Shown in pieces: positions 30,600-36,096 of a stretch of DNA of 36,096 bases. The stretch's first letter is position 1, and each line of letters starts with the position of its first letter. Position numbers and translations under genes: made by a program. Location: NCBI GenBank assembly GCA_033297205.1, contig MU859328.1, positions 1 to 36,096 on the forward strand. The letters run 5' to 3'. This stretch comes from Pseudoneurospora amorphoporcata. Taxonomy: Eukaryota; Ascomycota; Sordariomycetes; Sordariales; Sordariaceae. Under the pieces are notes generated by a model. That model saw only the letters and a list, made by a program, of their open reading frames with translations, was not told the DNA's origin and did not search any database.

Positions 30600-31559
30600 A
30601 TGGTCTTCAACTTGTACACCACCAGCACCTCGCCGGCTTCGGCCGACAGTGGCCCAACCAAACCCATCTACCTCCTTCCGAGCTTCAGTATCCCCTTTCG
30701 TCGACGCCGGCCATCAATTGCACTGTCTCCGACATACCATCACCATCTGGACGACACTGAATCCGATACCAGCCTTCCATCACTCTCCAGTTCACCCGAC
30801 TCATTCGCCACTGCTTTTTCATCCTCCGAGTATTATACCCCGATCCAGTCAAATTCTACCACTCGCCTCTCCCCCATCCAACCCGACATCCTCCGCTGCG
30901 CCCACTGCGCAAGCGACATAGCGTTTACTTCCCAAATCATCAGCAAAGGCTTTACCGGTCGCCACGGCCGGGCTTATCTCGTCTCACCTACAGCTCCGGG
31001 CTTCCACCACCAATCACCTGCCAAGAAGACGACGGAACTACCAAACATCCTCACAGAAGCGCCCGAATCCCGCTGCCTGGTAACGGGCCAGCACACCGTC
31101 GCCGACATCACCTGCGCCGTGTGCGGGACCAAGCTGGGGTGGAAGTACGTGGACGCCAAGGAGAGTTCGCAAAAGTACAAAGTCGGGAAGTTCATCTTGG
31201 AGAGCGCCAGGGTCGTGACGTTTAGGAGCTGGGAGGATTCATCACCCTGTGACCTGGATGGTAGTACCTCTGGTGACACCACGGGGAAAAATGGAAACCG
31301 AGGGATGGTGAAGGGGACAGCAGCAGGTGGGAAACGGAAGCAGATGAAGGAAGCCGAGGCTGGGGAGGAGGAGGCGGCGGCGGTGGAAAGTCAGGAACAG
31401 GAACAGGAACCCGTGTCGCCTACGGCGGTGGTTTTTGATTCGGACGATGATTCAGAGTGCGATGATATCTTTGCTGGAGTCTGGGATGCCGAGACCGTGG
31501 CTAAGAAGCGCAAGGGGAAGGTGGCCAACCTGAGGCCGCATAGGGCTGGGCTTTCTTAG
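30600..31559 (+). CDS. Yippee/Mis18-type zinc-binding domain protein
   Basis: Intronless, 319 residues. The first 95 residues are Ser/Thr/Pro-rich and probably disordered. A Yippee-type domain covers about 98-206: Cys100 and Cys103 (LRCAHCASD), SKGFTGRHGRAYLV, then after a loop of about 25 extra residues LVTGQHTVADITCAVCGTKLGW with Cys172 and Cys175, and KYKVGKFILESARV. The two CxxC pairs would bind one zinc ion and all four Cys are present. The tail (about 210-319) is acidic with Glu/Gln runs, then basic. Yippee proteins are conserved in eukaryotes and in animals are nuclear or centrosomal and part of a degron-recognition complex family; the role in filamentous fungi is not established. The loop inside the domain is longer than in typical 110-120-residue Yippee proteins. 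Confidence 0.92.
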   Translation: MVFNLYTTSTSPASADSGPTKPIYLLPSFSIPFRRRRPSIALSPTYHHHLDDTESDTSLPSLSSSPDSFATAFSSSEYYTPIQSNSTTRLSPIQPDILRCAHCASDIAFTSQIISKGFTGRHGRAYLVSPTAPGFHHQSPAKKTTELPNILTEAPESRCLVTGQHTVADITCAVCGTKLGWKYVDAKESSQKYKVGKFILESARVVTFRSWEDSSPCDLDGSTSGDTTGKNGNRGMVKGTAAGGKRKQMKEAEAGEEEAAAVESQEQEQEPVSPTAVVFDSDDDSECDDIFAGVWDAETVAKKRKGKVANLRPHRAGLS

Positions 31560-33559
31560 TTGGTCGTGATGGGTCACTCGGGGTACTATCTATGTGGTAG
31601 TCGGGCCGGGGTACAGCAGCCAACGCACATGGCCAAAGTCGTCTGTGAAGCGCTTGTCATGGTGAAGGCGGTCCTGGCTGGTCACCTCTGGCCTACTGGT
31701 TGTTCTTTTGCACTTTGGGTCACGACTTCGGTGTTTGCTTTTTTCGTGACAGTCAGGTTTTGGGCCACTCACTTTGGTCGGCAGGGATGCAGCAACGGAT
31801 AATCTCCGTACCGGACCTCCAGAACTACATACAGGACGGCATGAAACCGGGCCTATTGCGGCCTTCTACGATTTTTGTGTGTTGGTATCGGTTTGCGTTC
31901 GTCACTCGTCTTTCCCCTTTTCTTGGTTCCTTGTTTGCTATTGCTGGCTTTCTTCCTTTTACTCATGGCGCGGGGATATGGATGGGCATATATATGGTAT
32001 GGGCGCATAATTTGGGATGGGTAGGTATTGGCGCACAGATGGCATGAGGGAGACGGCGAATCAATTGCATTTCTAGACCATAATCTCTGTGGATAGAACG
32101 CTCGTTGTCTTGGAACGGGGGGCCTTCGGTCACTCCGTTCCCCGGTGGGTGGCTTCATCGGGGTCTTGCACTGGATATCCTTTGGGGCAAGGGCGCGAGT
32201 GGTGATACAGCACGGATGGAGGAGTCTTGCTTTCATGGCATACCAGCGTCCTGGAGCTGTTTGGCTTCTCCTTTTATTTAGAGCCAGGACTAGGCACTTA
32301 CACATAGAACGAGATGTTTCCTTGATTTAGAGCTATCGAACCACTTCAACCCGGTGGATGTCTTCCACCCAGAGGCCCACAAGCTGAGCATCCTGATGCT
32401 AGCCGCCTGTTGATCCGAGTTCATTTCATGAGCCCCGCCCAGTTGTCATCTGAGGGCCTCTTGGAAAGATAGTTGTGATTCGGGCCACTTCCTACATCCT
32501 CCGTCTGGAGAGGTTGCCTCATGGAATTGAACCTAAAAATGAACCTAGACGTGGCGCATAGCCCATCATCAGCCGAGCCCTGTTTGCTTCCAGTCGTTCA
32601 CGTCAACCACGTGTACTTCCATGAAAGTGTCTTGTGGGTTCACCAGTAGAGACAGCTGATGGCGATGGTCTCATTCTCCATCCAGCACTTCCACGTCCTA
32701 GCTTCCAGGTGCTGGGTCTGCTCGCATTTGGTATGGCCCTGATGAAGCCCCGAGTCAGCCAGCTACTGACCAGCAGACCCCACACCACCAGAACACCTTC
32801 TCCTGGTATATGAATCACCTAGTGACGAGCCAATCCTAGATAGCTAGCTACTCCCCATCTCTGGGTACCTCAAGTAGGTATATTGGCTTGCTCGCTGATT
32901 CTCGATACCATGACGTGTTGAGTATATGAGCCCGCCAAGCCGTTGTATGCAAGTAGGATGATGATCCGGGAGCCAAGCGACTGAAATCAGAACTTTGGAT
33001 GGACAGTCGAGGAGCACACTTGCCTCTGCTAGCAGTACCTTACCTTACCAACCTTCCTCTCTTAGCTTCCGACTGTCTGCACAACGCCAGAGGTATGTGG
33101 GCGTTGACGGGCGCTGACAGAGTTCGTCAATGGAGATCGGAACTGCCAGGGCGACACAACAGAACAAGAGTTTTCGAGCGATGGCGGTTATTTTGCATCT
33201 TGGGTGTTTCGAATGACCGGACGACATCTCAACCTTTCCCTTTCAGAAACTAGAAGCACGACATGTGGGGGTTGATCAACGAAGCATTTGTCTAATGTCA
33301 TCCTCGCGTTTGAGCCTTGGCCTTTCAGGTAGATAGCAACGTCATTGGCTCAAGTAGGCGTTGTGCGTTCAACAAACCCTACCGGATCAGGGCAAGAGAT
33401 GCCGTAGATATACGAACTGGCCTGGCACTGGCATTACAAAATGGGTATTTCGAACTAATTGACTACTTTCCAAACATCATCCACCAACACGAGATGGTAT
33501 CGTCCTACATGATTGCCGCCCAACCGCATCGGTCCCTGTTTGACCTCTTCCACTCCCGC
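31560..33559. other. 2-kb spacer, no recognised gene
   Basis: Between the convergent Yippee and DUG1-type genes. Open frames up to about 150 codons occur on both strands but have no motifs and mixed codon use. No tRNA, repeat array or transposon end is apparent. Confidence 0.55.
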
Positions 33560-34990
33560 TTAAGCGTTCATGGGCTCCTCGGCAACATAGTGCAAGTAGG
33601 CACCCAAGAGCTTGATGCCTTCAATATAGTTCCTCTTGTCAAGCTTCTCGTTGATGGAGTGAGCACCATCGGTGGAGCTACCCATGGGCAGCAGAAGAAC
33701 GTTCTTGCCAGTGGCCTCCTCGAAAGTCAAGGTGATGGGAATGGAACCACCCTCGCGAGTGAAATCGGGCTTCATACCCCAGACACGCTCGGTAGCCTTG
33801 GCGGCGGCAGCAAAGTTCCAGTGGTTGGGGCTGGCCTTCCACCACTTGCCGCAGTGCTGGGCGTACACCTTCATGGTGTTCTTGGAGCCGAGCTTCTTGA
33901 ACACCTCGTTGACGTGGTCGTACACGCACTGGTTGGTCTTCTCAATGTCCATGTCGGGCACGGTGCGGATGGAGAACTTGCCGATGACCTTGGCGGGAAT
34001 GACGGTCTTGGCTCCGGGGGCGGAGAAGGCACCCTCGACACCGTGGATGGAGAGGGAAGGGAAGCGCCAGCGGGCCATGAGGGTCGGCTTCTTGTCCTCG
34101 AAGATGGTGGTCTTGCTGCCGAGGGACTCGTGAAGGGTCTCCATGGTGAAGGCAATGTTGTCGTACAGACCCTCCTCCTCGGCGGTCACGGGGGCGACCT
34201 GCTCGGCGATGCCCTTGATCTGGATCTTGCCGTCGGTGTCGACGAGCGAGGCGAGGATGCGGACGAGGTCGGTCATGGGCTCCTGGGCGGTACCGCCAAA
34301 GACACCAGAGTGAAGATCGGCACCGGGGCCGGACACCTCGACGCTGTAGTAGTTGCAGCCACGGAGACCGTACGTCAGGCAGGGACGCTCGGTGCCGAGC
34401 CAGTAGTTGTCGCTGATGCAAACGGCGTCGGCATCGGCAAAGTACTTCTTGCCCTCGGCCATGACGAGCTCCTCGAGACCGTCCGAGCCGTACTCCTCCA
34501 TGCCCTCGAAGCACATGAGAAGGTTGACGGGGAAGTCGACACTGGCGGCCTTGTGAGCCTCGATGGCGTTGAGCCAGCCCAGGACGGGGCCCTTATCATC
34601 GGTAGCACCACGGCCGCACATGCGCCCGTCCTCCTTGACGGTAAGGTCAAAGGGCTCCGTGTCCCAGCCGTCGCTCTTCTCGGCGGGCTGGACGTCGTAG
34701 TGGCCGTAGACGAGAATGGTGCGCTTGTTCTTGTCGCTGCCGTAGCGGGCGAGGACGACGGGAGGGAGGTCGAGGTCGGTGCCGTCCTGCTTGCCGAGAG
34801 GCCGGAGCTCGACGGTGGCGCCCAGCTTGGTCAGCTCGTCGGCGAGCCACTGGCCCATGCGGACGACATCAGGGCGGCGGGCAGCCTCGGACGAGATGGA
34901 GGGGATGGCGACGGCCTGGCGCAGGCGCTCGATGAAGTGGTCGGACAGGGAGTCCACCTTTTGGAAGTAGCTGTCGAGTTGGGGGGCCAT
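33560..34990 (-). CDS. DUG1: M20 metallodipeptidase, Cys-Gly dipeptidase (DUG1/CNDP type)
   Basis: Di-zinc or di-manganese peptidase of the M20 family; yeast Dug1 cleaves Cys-Gly in glutathione turnover, alone and with Dug2/Dug3. The intronless gene encodes 476 residues (yeast 481). The start chosen is the ATG at 34,990 (MAPQLDSYFQKVDSLSDHF), in AAAATGG context and aligned with the family start. Metal and catalytic residues are present: His97 and Asp99 (VYGHYDVQPAE), Asp131-Asp132 (GATDDKGP), Glu165-Glu166 (FEGMEEYGSDG), Asp194 (ISDNYWLG) and His444 (STDGAHSINEKL). The lid/dimer domain lies about 205-380. The frame stays open for 96 codons upstream to 35,278, with an in-frame ATG at 35,158 that would add a basic N-terminus. 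It is probably cytosolic. Confidence 0.95.
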   Translation of the reverse strand: MAPQLDSYFQKVDSLSDHFIERLRQAVAIPSISSEAARRPDVVRMGQWLADELTKLGATVELRPLGKQDGTDLDLPPVVLARYGSDKNKRTILVYGHYDVQPAEKSDGWDTEPFDLTVKEDGRMCGRGATDDKGPVLGWLNAIEAHKAASVDFPVNLLMCFEGMEEYGSDGLEELVMAEGKKYFADADAVCISDNYWLGTERPCLTYGLRGCNYYSVEVSGPGADLHSGVFGGTAQEPMTDLVRILASLVDTDGKIQIKGIAEQVAPVTAEEEGLYDNIAFTMETLHESLGSKTTIFEDKKPTLMARWRFPSLSIHGVEGAFSAPGAKTVIPAKVIGKFSIRTVPDMDIEKTNQCVYDHVNEVFKKLGSKNTMKVYAQHCGKWWKASPNHWNFAAAAKATERVWGMKPDFTREGGSIPITLTFEEATGKNVLLLPMGSSTDGAHSINEKLDKRNYIEGIKLLGAYLHYVAEEPMNA

Positions 34991-36002
34991 TTTGCGAGCT
35001 TGATGGGCGCGGATCGACTCGGTGAGGTATGTTTTGGTGAAGGAGACAGAGTGAGGGGAGGGGGAAGTGGGAAAGAAGAAGAATGGTTTTGTCGGCCGAG
35101 GAACCCTACAGCGGATCTGGATCAATTGGGAAGGTCGCCAACCAAGCGTGCGGGGCATTGTCGCGAAGGATGGCGAAGAGACTGCTTTTTCGGTCGGGGA
35201 CAACCACCTGCAATATTGGGAGAGCTTCAGTGGACCCTCACTAACAAAAAAGAGGGGCCCCTCGTGGGCGTCTGACATGTTGTGCCCCGCTCCCCGCGCT
35301 TACTGTCGGCATTCGGCAAGCCTAGTAGCGTCCTTGCGGGTGGTCTGTCTTATCGGGTGGTGATAAGATAGTCATGTGCGATAACGAGACATGACGTCTG
35401 TCGCCATGGGAATTGATGGAAGGGGAGGAGTAAGACGAGATCATGTATGCCCTAGACACCGGACATATGATGGTCGGAATCGTGTGATTGGCGTGGTGAA
35501 CTTTCGACAACGCGACGACGTGAATAGCAAACTTGTCTCGCTACGACGGGAGCTCCATGTCACCAAATTGACTCCGTTACGGAAGAGCGACGCAATCGCT
35601 TGGGATCTGCTGCTGTGTTGCTCATTTTTTCTATATGCCGAGATCTTCCTTGACGGCGTGATCTTCAAGCTGATTCAAAAGCAAGCGACTGTCCTCGAAG
35701 CTCGAACGGAACCTCCAATCCATTCCACGCCGAGAGCCAGCCACTTCTCCTGTCCTTGCCTAGTCCTCTCTCAGCGCCTTCCTGTGAGTCCCAGTCGACT
35801 GATCGAGAGCTTCATCCTCCAACCCACTGGAGTCAGAGCATAACCTCCAAGTCACCTTTGGTTACTCCGTCAACCAAGCAGGCCATTCGAGTGGCATTTC
35901 TTCCAATTCCCTTTCCCAGTCATTTGCTTCCCAGATCCGTTGCGCAGTTTCCATTTACTGTAGAGTCAAGTCATCCTCGTGGATCATCCTATACTCGCCG
36001 GG
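34991..36002. other. 5' flank of the DUG1-type gene, no other gene seen
   Basis: Holds the leader and promoter of the minus-strand gene. A pyrimidine-rich leader (read on the minus strand, about 35,050-35,090) precedes the start. No motif-bearing open frame or RNA gene is seen up to the LTR at 36,003. Confidence 0.55.
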
Positions 36003-36096
36003 TGTCACACGGACATTTGCCTACAGTTCTGAGTTAGGGTTTCCAAGGCTAACAGAACCTCAACGCTTGACGTCAGCCTTATAAGTGCCGCTGTAG
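36003..36096 (+). repeat. start of another gypsy LTR copy, cut by the window end
   Basis: 94 bp beginning TGTCACACGGACATTTGC, nearly identical to 1342-1435 (about two transitions seen). It begins abruptly after unique sequence ending CGCCGGG, so another copy of the same retroelement or a solo LTR is inserted here. RIP damage in this part is slight. Confidence 0.93.

Noticed and set aside
33317..35275. 652-codon open frame on the plus strand opposite the DUG1-type gene
   Set aside because: It mirrors the GC-rich third positions of the real minus-strand gene; its product is Gly/Val/Leu/Asp low-complexity sequence without motifs.

Overview
The window reads as nuclear DNA of a filamentous ascomycete (Pezizomycotina, most likely a Sordariomycete; species not resolved). 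Reasons: short GT-AG introns of 49-77 nt, a fused HIS7 gene, a secreted proteinase-K-type subtilase, a fungal TFIIIC triple-barrel protein, and transposons decayed almost wholly by C:G to T:A transitions, as expected from repeat-induced point mutation (RIP).

Layout. (1) About 1-12,560 is an AT-rich transposon graveyard. Its core is a Ty3/gypsy chromovirus-type element (1342-10148, two 495-bp LTRs once a nested insert is removed). It sits inside an antisense LTR of a sister family and has itself been hit by five further LTR insertions, four with perfect and one with near-perfect 5-bp target duplications. N- and C-terminal parts of pogo/Fot1-type transposase lie on either side of the nest. (2) 12,966-13,047 is a tRNA-Ser(AGA) gene right at the edge of this block. 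(3) 13.1-17.9 kb has balanced composition and no gene I recognise. (4) 17.9-35.0 kb is a normal gene neighbourhood: subtilase (+), Vps62-family membrane protein (-), a 793-bp TIR element, TFIIIC tau55-like subunit (-), HIS7 (+), ornithine decarboxylase antizyme (-), Yippee-domain protein (+), and a DUG1-type M20 dipeptidase (-). (5) At 36,003 another copy of the gypsy LTR begins and runs off the window.

The most interesting item is the antizyme gene at 28,159-29,241. It is split into two overlapping frames at a UCC-UGA site followed at once by a GC-rich hairpin, and only a +1 ribosomal frameshift yields the full 334-residue protein with its conserved C-terminal fold. TFIIIC and HIS7 share a 395-bp divergent promoter with a perfect TGACTCA (CPC1/Gcn4-type) site. 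HIS7 and the antizyme gene converge tail to tail; antizyme and the Yippee gene diverge from a 1.36-kb spacer. The genes otherwise act in unrelated housekeeping or secretory roles (histidine and purine-linked metabolism, polyamine control, Pol III transcription, glutathione turnover, extracellular proteolysis) and do not form an evident cluster.
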